A stretch of DNA of 7,749 nt from an uncultured Clostridia bacterium. GTDB taxonomy: Bacteria; Bacillota; Clostridia; TANB77; CAG-508. The notes under the pieces were generated by a model. It made no database searches. It worked only from the letters and a program-made list of their open reading frames with translations, and was not told where the DNA came from. The DNA is taken from the NCBI GenBank assembly GCA_947631725.1, contig CANRML010000058.1:1-7749 (forward strand), in the 5' to 3' direction. A program made the position numbers and the translations under genes. Positions 1-7,749 of the stretch are shown piece by piece; the first letter of the stretch is position 1; every line of letters starts with the position of its first letter.

Positions 1-177
1 TCAGGAGCAGAGTTAAAATTAAATGATATAGAGCTACAAGATATAGATGACTTAAAAGGAATAGACACTACATTTGAAGGTATTAATGCAGGAGAATATA
101 CAGTTGAAATCTTTGCAGATTATGATTCAGTTGACGGAGCTGAACATGTCAAAACATCATTAAAGCAAAGTGAAAAT
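1..177 (+). repeat. Partial A domain (A0), cut by the window edge
   Basis: Only the second half of an A domain is present. It has the strand G-E-Y-T-V-E-I-F-A-D (residues 31-40), the equivalent of the strand that precedes the acidic loop in other A domains. This is followed by YDSVDG, a weaker form of the Y-D-L-D loop. The DPD and VLKDVP elements would lie upstream, so the array continues to the left. Confidence 0.7.
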
Positions 178-3100
178 ATAACTATTTCACCTATAATTGA
201 TGTAAAAACAAATAAAGAACCTAACAAATATCTAGAAAAAGGTGCATCAATCGACTTAGAATATGAAATAACATCAAATACTGGCTCTGACGTAGACAAA
301 TTAATGATAAATGACGTGGAATATTCTGTAAGCAAAATTAGAGAAGGAATATATAGAGTAGAAAATTATGTAGTTCCAACAGAAGCTGAGCCATATAGTA
401 TAAAATTACAAAGAGTAGACTTCAAAAATGGAGTACAAGAAACACTTGCAACACCTCATGTTGACGAAGTAGATATATTAAAAGATGTTCCTTCTATTGA
501 TGGATTATCAGAAATAGATGATGTATCAACTGGTACAGTAATATTTAACTTTAATATTAATGACCCAGACAATGCAATTATATCAGGAACAGCTACTGTT
601 GGATCACAAAAATTAGATGTTAATGCAAAAACAACAACATTAAGTTTCAAAGTTCCAGAAGATGAGCCACAAAAACTTAGAATTGATATTATATATGATT
701 TAGACTCAGATAAAGAGGATTCTGCAAACTCTGATACACTTGTAGTAGAAAAAGACTTCACTTTAATATCTAATTATGAATTAACTATAACTGATGCAAA
801 AACATTTAACAGCAAACAAGAAGAAACAAAATTCTTCAATAAAAATGAAGAAATTCAATTAAGATTTAAAAGTAATAACAGAGCAGACTTACCTATTAGA
901 TCAATCAAAATAAATGACCTAAATGATGATACAAGTGAAGGAGAAAATTATGATGTAACAGCTGTTAGAAATTCTGATGGAACAATAGATTATTACTATG
1001 TAAATATTACTGGTAAAAGTGAAGCTGGAAAAGAAGACATTGAAATTTTAGGAGTAACACTTGACAGTGGAAAAACTATAAATAGAAGTGAATTTAAAAC
1101 AGCGCCTGATAATATATCATTAGATATATTGAAAACAACACCTGAAATTACTAATATAAAAACATCAAATAAAGAATCAGAATTTACAGTATCTTTTGAA
1201 GTAACTGACCCTGACAAAGCTTTATTAGATAGCTATGTAAGAATAGTAGGTAGTGATGGTAAAGATGCATTAAAACAATTAATTCACGAAGGGTTAAATT
1301 CTTATACTGCAACATTAGAGCCAGGCGCTGTATATACATTAACAATAGAGAGAAATTATAACTTAGACAGTGAAGATAAAGACGATTACAACACATTTAA
1401 AGAAACCTTAGTTACTCAAACTGTTGAAATTGCTAAAAAAGAAGAAGTAAACTTTAAGATGAGAAATCTTACAATTCCAAGAAGAGTAAAAAATGGTGGA
1501 ACAGCCAAAATGACTTTTGAAAATGAAGTGATGACATATCAAGATGTAGAAAAAATAGTAATAGATGGAGGAGAACCTAAAGAAGTTACAGAAGAAGGAG
1601 ACGGAGTATATAGTATCATTTTAACGCCAAAAACAGTTGGAGTAAATACTATAAATATTGATAGTGTAATATTAGGTGGTAAAACATTTATAGTTGACAG
1701 ACCTGTATCATATATTCACGAATATGTAGAGCCTACAGTATCAGAATATAGTGAAATCGAAGAAAATAGAGAAGATAATACTGCAACTATTAGCTATAAA
1801 CTAGAAGATCCTGATAGCACATTAAGAAGTTTGACAGCATATATGACAAACAGTTCAGGTGAAATTGCTGCAACAACACCAATAGAAGATTTAAGTGCTA
1901 CAAGCTTTAGTATGCCTTTAATAAAATCACTTATGTATAGAATAGAATTAAAAGCAACATATGACATAGGTGATGGAAAAACACTTAATACAAAGAGTTT
2001 ATTTGTACAGAAAAAAGAAACTGAAGGTAATGTTTCTTTACTAGAAGAAAAAATAGATAAAGAATTTGTAGAAAAAGGTGGAACTGTAACATTACAATAT
2101 AAGATTTATACAAATATGGATCAAGAAGTTAAGAAAATATACTTAGAGGGCACATCATATAATGTTGAAAAAGTAAAAGACGAAAAAGGAAAAATACTTG
2201 ATGATACTTATCAAATTGTAATTGAAGCCCCTACAGAGTCTGGAGTATATAGACCAAAAGTATCTTCAATGCAAGTAGGTGGTAAGACATACCCTGTTGA
2301 TGATAAAAATCCAGTAAAAATAAAAGTATTAAAAGATGTTCCATCATTATCACATTTTATACTTGATGAAAATAGTGGTAAATTATCTTTTAAACTAAAT
2401 GATAAAGATCATGCTTTAACTGAAGCTCCTAAATTTAAAATTAGTGATGGTAAAGAAGAAATAGTAAGGGAATTAAATACAAATAAAGAAGATTATACTT
2501 ATGAAATCAAAGATTTAGGATTAAAACTAAACACACAATACAATGTTTTAGTTAATGCATCATATGATTTAGATCCAGAAGTAAAACAAGAGAAAAATAT
2601 TATAAATAAGCTTTTATCATTAATGGCAACTGAAGAACCTCCTGAAGAAGAGCCAAAATTTGAAACAGCTAAAGTAGAAGATATTTATCAAAGAGATATC
2701 AACTTAATTGGAGCAGCAGATTATGAATTTGAATTTGAGGAGCCTTGGGGTTACTATATGTGGTGTGTAAATGCTGTAAGAGATGACCTAACTATGTCTT
2801 TCAAATTAGATAACAAATTTGGATATAAATCAACAAAAATAATTATAGATGGTGATGAATTCCCTGTAGGATATGATGAGGAAGCTAAATATCCATATTA
2901 TGTATCTTATCCAGCAAAAAGTTATGACCAATCTACATTTACTATAAACAAAATCATATTAGAAAATGGTGCTGTTTATGAATTAAATAGAACTATAGCT
3001 TGTATAACATCACCTGTATATCCTAAATTCTATTTAACAGAGGTTCAAGAAGATATCAATACTGGAAAAGGAAGAATATATTTCAGAGTTACAGACAAAG

Positions 3101-6100
3101 ATGATGCAATAGAAAACGGAGAGCTTACATTTGTTATAAAAGATTCTCAAAAACAACATTTGCAAACAGTAAAAGCTAATAAAGATACTAATTATGCTGA
3201 ATTTGATATACCAAATCCACCAACTGCTACATATCAGATTGATGTAAGTGCAAATATTTTCCTATTTACAGGTTTTGCCCATGAAGAACACCTATATTCA
3301 GGAACATATGACTCAATAATTAATACATCAATTTTGAAAAGTGAGTTTGAAACCCGTTATCCAAAGAAAGGAGAAACAATATCAGTCGACTATATTATAA
3401 GTAGTACAAAAGTTGTATTGGTAGACCCAAATGACCACGCAAATCTATCAAAGGCAATAAATATTACATCTTTAGTAATAAATGGTAAAGAATATTCTGT
3501 AGAACATATATCAGGTGAAAGATATAGAATTTATTATACAGCTGGAAATACTGCTAAAGTTGAAGAATTAAAAGTTTCTCAAATTAACTTTAGTAATAAC
3601 ACATCTGAAGTTTTTGAAAGAACAGATAAAATTGAGGTATTAAAAGATGTACCGAAAATTAGCGAATATAAAACAGAAAATAACATCGAAGATGGTAAAG
3701 TTACTTTCTCATTTAATGTAGAAGATCCTGATAGTGTTGTTACAACTGGCTCACTTAAAGCTCTAGTAGGTGATCAAACACAACAAGTTACAGTAGGTAT
3801 TAATAAATTAGAGTTCCCAGTTGAAAAAGATCAATTATTAACATTTACTATAACAGGCTCATTTGACTTAGATACAGATCAATTGAATAGTGAAACAGAA
3901 GATCAAAATATATATAATGACACACCAATATTTACAAAGAAATTTATGCTTACAGGTTCATATGATATAGAATTTGTTAATGTAACAACATATAATACTA
4001 AAGGAGAAAAGACCAATTATTTTGAGAAAAATGAAAATGTAAAAGTAGGATTTGAATTTACAGCAAAAGAAGGATTCTCTCCTGATAATATAACAGTTAG
4101 CGGAGAAACATATATTCCTGAGGTAGATTCAAATAATGACAATCTATACTACATTACAATGAAAGGAAGCAATGATGCTGGTAAAGTTGATGCTAGTATA
4201 AATTCTATTACTTTAAATAGCGGAAACACTGTAAATTTAGGAAACCAAAATATTTCTTATGAAGTATTAAAAGATATAGTAAAAATAGATAGTTTTGATT
4301 ATTACGTAAAAGAAGATGATGCAAATACTATAAAATTAGCAATAAATATTTCTGATAATGATTCTTCTAGTGAAACAGTACAAATATCTGTACAAGATGA
4401 ATATGGAACAGTGAGAAAACTTGATAAATCTATACTAGATATTGGAGATAATGAAGTATCATTTGATAAAACAGTTGCAGCTAAATATTTTGTTACAATA
4501 AATTCTACTTATGATAGAGATGCTGTAAAAGGCGGTGAAAATCACTATGATAATACAAGAGTTTATTTCGAAGTTGTAACTATTAATAAAAGATATATAG
4601 AAATGAAAGACATTGTCGATGTTCAGCTATATAGACATGGTACAACAGGTGTAGAAAGAGTATATAGCTTAACAGAAGATAATTTGAAAGTTCTAGAAAA
4701 TTGTATAGTAAAAGTAACTATGAGAGATGTTTCACCATTTTTCAGTGAAATAAAAGAATATAGTAAAACAACAGATGGAAAATTAAAATTAGTATTAGCA
4801 TATGATGATGCAAAAATTTATACTGATAAAGCATTAAAACCATTAGAAGTAACATTAGATGTATTATCAGATAACTCATATGAATATAAAGGCTCTTTCA
4901 AATCATTAGTAGATCAGATAAATGCAAATCCAACAGGAACATTTACACTTGAAAAAGATTATGATTTAGCTGATTATCCAGGAAATCTTGATAACTCAAA
5001 TGCAATAATTGCTAATTTTGAAGGAAAACTAGAAGGAAATGGACATATAATTAGTAATCTTCATAAACCTTTATTTAGAACTACAAATAACAGTGAAATT
5101 AAAGACTTGATAATAAAAGGTGTAAGATTTACAAATTCTAATCAAGGAGCTACAATTGTACACACAGCTTCAAACACAACAATTTCAAATGTTCATATAG
5201 ATAATATATCTCATGCAAATGGTAGCACAGGTGATGAAAATAGTGCTTTTGCATATAAACTTGAAAAAGGTTCTGCACTTATAAATAGTAGTGCTATAAA
5301 TATCAACTTTACACCAGGATATCTAGGTCAAGTAAATGCAGGTGCGGTTTCATACCTATATGGTTCTACAATTGAAAACTGTTATGTACAAGGAAGAATT
5401 ACTTCAGGATGGCATTTCAATGGTGGATTAGTTGGAAAATCAAACAACTTATCTAAGATTAGAAATAATATTATAAATGTACAATTAACACCTTACTATA
5501 ACTTAAATGAATATGGTGGAAATGGCGGAATTGTATCTAGCGCAGATGGAGTAGTATTAGAAAATAATTTGAGCTTAATGGATTCAAATACTAAAGCAGC
5601 TGCAATGTATAATCCTAACTCTAATATAGCTAAAAATTCTGCTAATAATTATCAATTGGATGAAACAAAGTCAACCAAACAACTTGATATAGGTTCAGTA
5701 AAAAAAGAAAATATAAATAAAGAATTTTTAGAAAAAACAATGCACTTTGATACAAGTATTTGGAATATAGATGACAATACATCTTTTGAAAATCTTCCTA
5801 CATTAAAAGGAAAAACACTTGCTTTCTCAGATAATGGTACAAAACCTAATAATTCAGATGTATATATTCCAGACTATAACAGAATTTCAAATATGGAAGA
5901 ATATAAATCTGATAGAGAAATTATTTATCATAATATGTTCAAATTGATGCCATTTTATGATGCAAAAGAAATATTGACAGATGGTAATAAATTAGATACA
6001 AAAGGCATATTTAACCAGAAACTTATTAAATATGTGTTAACATATAATAAAGAAGGCAAACTAGTTTCTTCACTTACAACAAACAACTATAAGAGCTTAG

Positions 6101-7749
6101 GAAAAATTAGTATTGTATTTGAAGATGGAGAAGAAAAAGAATATAAAATCGATTATGATGACTATTATGGAAATGTAGTTTCATATATAATTGGAGATTT
6201 GAATATTGGATACAACTATAATAAATTTGTAATTCATGAAGATTCAAAAATTATAAATGATTTAATAACAGAAGTATCTTCATACACATATACTAGAGAT
6301 CTAGAGCCATTGACAGCAGCAGAAGATTATAGAGTATATAAGGAATTCTTTGATAGTTACACAAAAAATCATATTCGTGAATTTGTAGAAGATATTGTAA
6401 CAAATTCTGGATATATACCAACATTTACAAATGATGTATTTGATAATTTAATAGTACAAAACTTAATAGATTCAGGAAAATTAAAACAAATGCTATATGC
6501 ATACAATTACTTTAAATATTGGTATAGACTTGATATGGATGGAGCAGAAGTTGCAGATATTATAATGTTCCATGGAGATGATATGTTTGACGATAGGATG
6601 ACATTTGAAAATATCACAGTAGACCTATTAAGAGGAAATAATTCAGCTTCAAATGCTACAGGTAACTTCTTTAACAATAATTTAGCACCATATACAAGAT
6701 TAAGTAACTTAGGATATTTCTTAGATTATCTTGTAACATCATTAACAGATAAAAGTGGAAATGATTGGTTTAAAGATAATTGGAACGGAGGAATCTATTT
6801 CGATGTAAGCATAGGCAAAGATGATACTTATTATTCACTTTGGGATCACTTGAAACGTAGCGGAAATATACAAAATAGTTTCTTACCATTATTTACAGTA
6901 CCAAATAACAGTATGTATGTAATAACTTGTCCAACACAAGTATTCTATGGTTCACTTAGAATATATATGAAGAATCCAGATGATCCAGCACAATTGAATA
7001 AGTTTATAAATAACGATATAGCAAAATTCACTAGACATATTAAAAACTTCTATACATTTGCACGCACTTATGTAGGAGCAGATTACTTAAATCCATTTGT
7101 AGATGTGGAATATGATATTAGAACAACATATACTGGTGCAGGAGAGGCTACAGTATACAACAATGCTTGGACAACAACTGAGCCTTACCATAAATATTTT
7201 GCAGAAGCAATGAATAAATGGCCAGCTTCAAACGGTTCAGGTGCATATGCAACAGGTTCAGAAGTTTACTGGAACGTAATCAAGCTTATCAATGGATTTA
7301 ATGTAGCATCACATGAATCTCTTCACAATCAAGATAGTAAAGTATTCTTAAAAGGTTATGGACGTAGAGGTAATGATGGAAATTCAGAAGATTATACAGC
7401 TGGTAACTTACAACAATACTTTAATGATGGTTGGGTAAGCCCTAATATAATGGAAGAAGATTTAAAACAAGCTGGAATTAAAAATGCGATTACTCAAAAC
7501 TATAAATTAGAACGTGTAGATACAGATGAAAAACTAAAAGACTTCTATAATAAGTATTTCAGATTAAATGATATGTTAGACTATATTGAAGCACAAGCTT
7601 TCTTAACATTAACAGAAGATGAACAAGTAGCACTTGCTACACAAGTATCTTATCCAAGATTAGCAAATCAACCAAAAGAAGTTCAATTAAAAGGTGATAG
7701 TAATGTTGCTTATGAACCATTAACAAAAGAAAAACGTAAAGCGATGACA
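1..7749 (+). CDS. Giant ZmpB-like zinc metallopeptidase, family M26 (partial, both ends missing)
   Basis: Frame +1 is open for all 2,583 codons, which in DNA this AT-rich can only be a real gene. No start or stop codon bounds it here, so it is internal to a longer protein, likely above 3,000 residues. Residues 1-1522 form a tandem Ig-like stalk, ~1523-1630 a transition domain, ~1631-1940 a beta-helix, ~1941-2200 an alpha/beta domain and ~2201-2583 the catalytic region. Zinc motif HESLH is at residues 2438-2442, with a likely third ligand Glu2463 in the stretch after GYGRR. Motifs recalled from streptococcal ZmpB recur in the same order: LMPFYD, WYRLDMDG, NDWFKDN, LPLFTVP, GAYATG, GYGRR. M26 enzymes are surface endopeptidases; some cleave IgA1, others mucins or unknown host proteins, so the substrate stays open. 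The family call is firm. A gene symbol such as zmpB would overstate orthology. Confidence 0.93.
178..750 (+). repeat. Stalk unit 1 (domains B1 + A1)
   Basis: B1 (to about 474) has the consensus K-L-M-I-N-D-V-E-Y-S-V at residues 100-110 and closes with the strand I-K-L-Q-R-V-D-F-K-N-G. A1 starts at 475 with ILKDVP, has DPD at residues 188-190, and ends with the acidic loop YDLDSDKED from residue 232. A1 is the cleanest example of the A domain and makes a good reference for aligning the others. Confidence 0.8.
751..1440 (+). repeat. Stalk unit 2 (domains B2 + A2)
   Basis: B2 is longer than B1. It begins with the strand Y-E-L-T-I-T-D-A-K-T (residues 259-268), has I-R-S-I-K-I-N-D near residues 299-306, and carries N-I-T-G-K-S-E-A-G-K, a stretch similar to M-K-G-S-N-D-A-G-K in B7. 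A2 opens with ILKTTP (1126), has DPD at residues 403-405 and a strongly acidic YNLDSEDKDD loop from residue 454. B2 and B7 look like the closest pair among the B domains. Confidence 0.78.
1441..2022 (+). repeat. Stalk unit 3 (domains B3 + A3)
   Basis: B3 carries V-E-K-I-V-I-D-G-G and closes with I-N-I-D-S-V-I-L-G-G-K-T-F-I-V. A3 has lost the VLKDVP opening: the equivalent place reads I-H-E-Y-V-E-P. It keeps DPD at residues 603-605. Its second acidic loop is shortened to YDIGDGK (from residue 655), so only part of the presumed ligand set remains. Confidence 0.78.
2023..2616 (+). repeat. Stalk unit 4 (domains B4 + A4)
   Basis: B4 has V-K-K-I-Y-L-E-G-T-S-Y-N-V and closes with V-S-S-M-Q-V-G-G-K-T-Y-P-V, very like the end of B3. 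A4 opens with VLKDVP at 2326. Its acidic motif is DKD (residues 801-803) instead of DPD, followed by H-A-L. The second loop is YDLDPE from residue 855. The unit runs directly into a Pro/Glu linker. Confidence 0.8.
2617..2664 (+). other. Acidic Pro/Glu linker between stalk units 4 and 5
   Basis: Residues 873-888 read as a short low-complexity stretch containing T-E-E-P-P-E-E-E-P-K. Elsewhere the A domains pass directly into the next B domain. This is the only obvious Pro/Glu-rich break in the array and probably a flexible hinge or spacer. Role is inferred from composition. Confidence 0.6.
2665..3309 (+). repeat. Stalk unit 5 (domains B5 + A5), divergent, with two cysteines
   Basis: B5 has an extended start with an aromatic cluster E-P-W-G-Y-Y-M-W-C at residues 914-922, then the recognisable core S-T-K-I-I-I-D-G-D-E-F-P-V and the closing strand I-N-K-I-I-L-E-N-G-A-V-Y-E-L. 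Cys922 and Cys1001 sit near its two ends and are the only cysteines in the seven-unit stalk. A5 lacks VLKDVP, has DKDDA at residues 1032-1036, and replaces the usual D-L-D loop with F-L-F-T-G-F-A-H-E-E-H. The unit fits the array in length and order but has drifted the most. Confidence 0.72.
3310..3930 (+). repeat. Stalk unit 6 (domains B6 + A6)
   Basis: B6 starts after Y-D-S-I-I-N and has the classic core T-S-L-V-I-N-G-K-E-Y-S-V. It carries an extra loop V-D-P-N-D-H-A-N (residues 1141-1148) not seen in the other B domains. A6 opens with VLKDVP at 3637, has E-D-P-D-S (DPD at residues 1242-1244) and the loop FDLDTD from residue 1288. The DNA around its DPD motif shares 16 identical bases with unit 3. 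Confidence 0.8.
3931..4566 (+). repeat. Stalk unit 7 (domains B7 + A7), last full unit
   Basis: B7 opens with Y-D-I-E-F-V-N-V-T-T-Y and has the degenerate core P-D-N-I-T-V-S-G-E-T-Y. A7 opens with VLKDI at 4264. Its acidic motif is DND (residues 1452-1454) and its second loop is YDRDAV from residue 1504. It is the unit closest to the enzyme part and leads straight into the transition domain. Confidence 0.77.
4567..4890 (+). other. Transition domain between stalk and M26 beta-helix
   Basis: Residues 1523-1630 start with R-Y-I-E-M-K-D-I-V-D-V-Q-L-Y-R. This resembles the I-E-I-K-D-V-x-x-L-x-L-Y stretch that, as I remember, precedes the M26 N-terminal region in streptococcal ZmpB. It goes on with V-K-V-T-M-R-D-V-S-P-F-F-S-E-I, a strand that also has a ZmpB-like counterpart. 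It may be a last, modified B-type domain. Cys1568 lies in it. The exact edges are approximate. Confidence 0.65.
4891..5820 (+). other. M26 N-terminal region: beta-helix with GLUG-like repeats
   Basis: Residues ~1631-1940 start with S-F-K-S-L-V-D-Q-I-N-A-N-P-T-G-T-F-T-L, a pattern typical of the start of the ZmpB beta-helix. Then come F-E-G-K-L-E-G-N-G-H-I-I-S-N-L and short rungs such as E-I-K-D-L-I-I-K-G-V, T-T-I-S-N-V-H-I-D-N, S-T-I-E-N-C-Y-V-Q-G and N-G-G-L-V-G-K-S. These rungs of alternating hydrophobic residues with N/G turns match the GLUG-type right-handed beta-helix of M26 proteins. The region closes with W-N-I-D-D...L-P-T-L-K-G, the usual end of such helices. In this family it packs near the catalytic head and may help select substrate; that role is inferred. 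Confidence 0.82.
5821..6600 (+). other. M26 central alpha/beta domain
   Basis: Residues ~1941-2200 hold a helix-rich stretch starting R-I-S-N-M-E-E-Y and running to the motif LMPFYD (residues 1982-1987), a strong signature of ZmpB-type enzymes. A small beta part (I-S-I-V-F-E-D-G-E-E-K-E-Y) follows, corresponding to the V-x-L-I-F-D-N-G-E-x-K-x-Y element recalled from the family. After it come helices with the W-Y-R-L-D-M-D-G motif at residues 2174-2181. These elements keep family order and spacing, so this part of the enzyme appears intact. Confidence 0.8.
6601..7749 (+). other. M26 catalytic region (C-terminal end missing)
   Basis: Residues 2201-2583 include N-D-W-F-K-D-N (2254-2260), L-P-L-F-T-V-P (2295-2301), G-A-Y-A-T-G (2414-2419), the zinc site and G-Y-G-R-R (2452-2456). 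All have direct counterparts in streptococcal ZmpB as I recall it. The window ends 141 residues after the zinc motif, whereas relatives run on for about 300, so perhaps 150-200 residues and the stop codon are missing. No frameshift or missing core residue is seen, so the enzyme is expected to be active. Cys2310 is the only cysteine here. Confidence 0.88.
7312..7389 (+). other. Zinc-binding active site HESLH ... E
   Basis: His2438 and His2442 of HESLH should bind zinc, with Glu2439 as general base. Glu2463 (nt 7387-7389), 20 residues after the second His, is the best candidate for the third ligand. It follows G-Y-G-R-R and precedes D-Y-T-A-G-N-L-Q, matching the position of the family's third-ligand Glu about 20 residues downstream. 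Family members usually read HEMTH or similar, so the S-L pair in the middle is a variation. Confidence 0.88.

Larger units (their letters stand above)
1..4566 (+). repeat. Tandem array of ~200-residue two-domain Ig-like units (stalk)
   Basis: About seven diverged units follow each other, each a B domain then an A domain. The A domains carry a core acidic tripeptide (DPD, DKD or DND) beginning at 562, 1207, 1807, 2401, 3094, 3724 and 4354, so the period is 594-693 nt. Most A domains open with V/I-L-K-D-V-P or a relic of it and end with an aromatic-D-x-D acidic loop. B domains carry a hydrophobic strand leading to I-D/N-G-x-x-Y-x-V and close with a strand ending in x-x-G-K-x-like turns. Alternating hydrophobic/polar residues, few Cys and short turns indicate beta-sandwich folds. 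Known ZmpB proteins have comparable but, as I recall, shorter upstream regions. A structural spacer or ligand-binding role is inferred from architecture only. Confidence 0.88.

Noticed and set aside
120..1396. Four short open frames (about 70-100 codons each) on the minus strand opposite the left part of the gene
   Set aside because: They lie fully antisense to the long coding frame. Their Ser/Leu/Ile-rich products mirror the Asp/Glu/Asn-rich sense codons, and they have no recognisable motif. They are shadows of the real gene.
2596..2670. ATG at 2623 ahead of a Pro/Glu-rich stretch as the start of a separate gene
   Set aside because: The frame is continuous across it, no Shine-Dalgarno sequence sits at a proper distance, and repeat units continue in register on both sides.
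3280..3297. HEEH in domain A5 as a possible second metal-binding protease site
   Set aside because: Spacing is H-E-E-H, neither HExxH nor HxxEH, and it replaces the acidic loop of a stalk domain outside any peptidase fold.
1..4566. Stalk domains as cadherin, Big or CNA_B family members by name
   Set aside because: The beta-sandwich pattern and acidic loops are suggestive, but no diagnostic motif of a named Ig-like family can be confirmed by eye, so only a generic Ig-like call is made.
5974..6330. TTGACA boxes (5974-5979 and near 6309) with AT-rich DNA downstream, resembling a promoter
   Set aside because: They lie inside conserved coding sequence with no gene starting downstream. Such matches are expected by chance in DNA this AT-rich.
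6601..7749. Assignment as an IgA1 protease
   Set aside because: Family M26 includes IgA1 proteases, but the zinc motif and general signatures do not show the substrate, and several M26 members do not cleave IgA1.

Overview
The whole window is the inside of one very large gene on the + strand. Frame +1 is open from the first base to the last, 2,583 codons with no stop. Neither the start codon nor the stop codon lies inside, and no intergenic DNA, RNA gene, promoter, terminator, mobile element or CRISPR array was seen. The DNA is very AT-rich (roughly 30% GC by eye). ATA is used freely for Ile and AGA almost always for Arg, and lysine, asparagine, aspartate and glutamate are abundant. This fits a low-GC Gram-positive host-associated bacterium, for example a Tissierellia-like anaerobe (Parvimonas, Finegoldia, Peptoniphilus types) or Gemella. 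The genus is a guess.

The protein is a giant zinc metallopeptidase of family M26 (IgA1 protease / ZmpB family). Its layout from N to C is as follows. (1) Nt 1-4566 hold a stalk of about seven tandem units of ~200 residues, each made of two beta-rich Ig-like domains, here called B and A, with a partial A at the left edge. (2) Nt ~4567-4890 hold a transition domain resembling the one before the M26 N-terminal region in streptococcal ZmpB. (3) Nt ~4891-5820 hold a beta-helix region rich in short Gly/Asn repeats. (4) Nt ~5821-6600 hold a mixed alpha/beta domain carrying the LMPFYD and WYRLDMDG signatures. (5) Nt ~6601-7749 hold the catalytic region, with the zinc motif HESLH at 7312-7326 and the likely third ligand Glu at 7387-7389. 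The missing C-terminal tail is probably 150-200 residues, judged from remembered ZmpB proteins.

The parts appear to form a surface-displayed protease, with a long, probably extended and perhaps calcium-stiffened stalk that holds a catalytic head away from the cell. Signal peptide, wall anchor and G5 domains, which streptococcal relatives carry in the N-terminal part, would lie upstream of this window and cannot be checked here. The substrate cannot be read from the sequence. The most interesting points are the stalk length, the paired acidic motifs in the A domains and their loss in unit 5, the two-cysteine aberrant unit 5 next to a Pro/Glu hinge, and the HESLH variant of the zinc motif.
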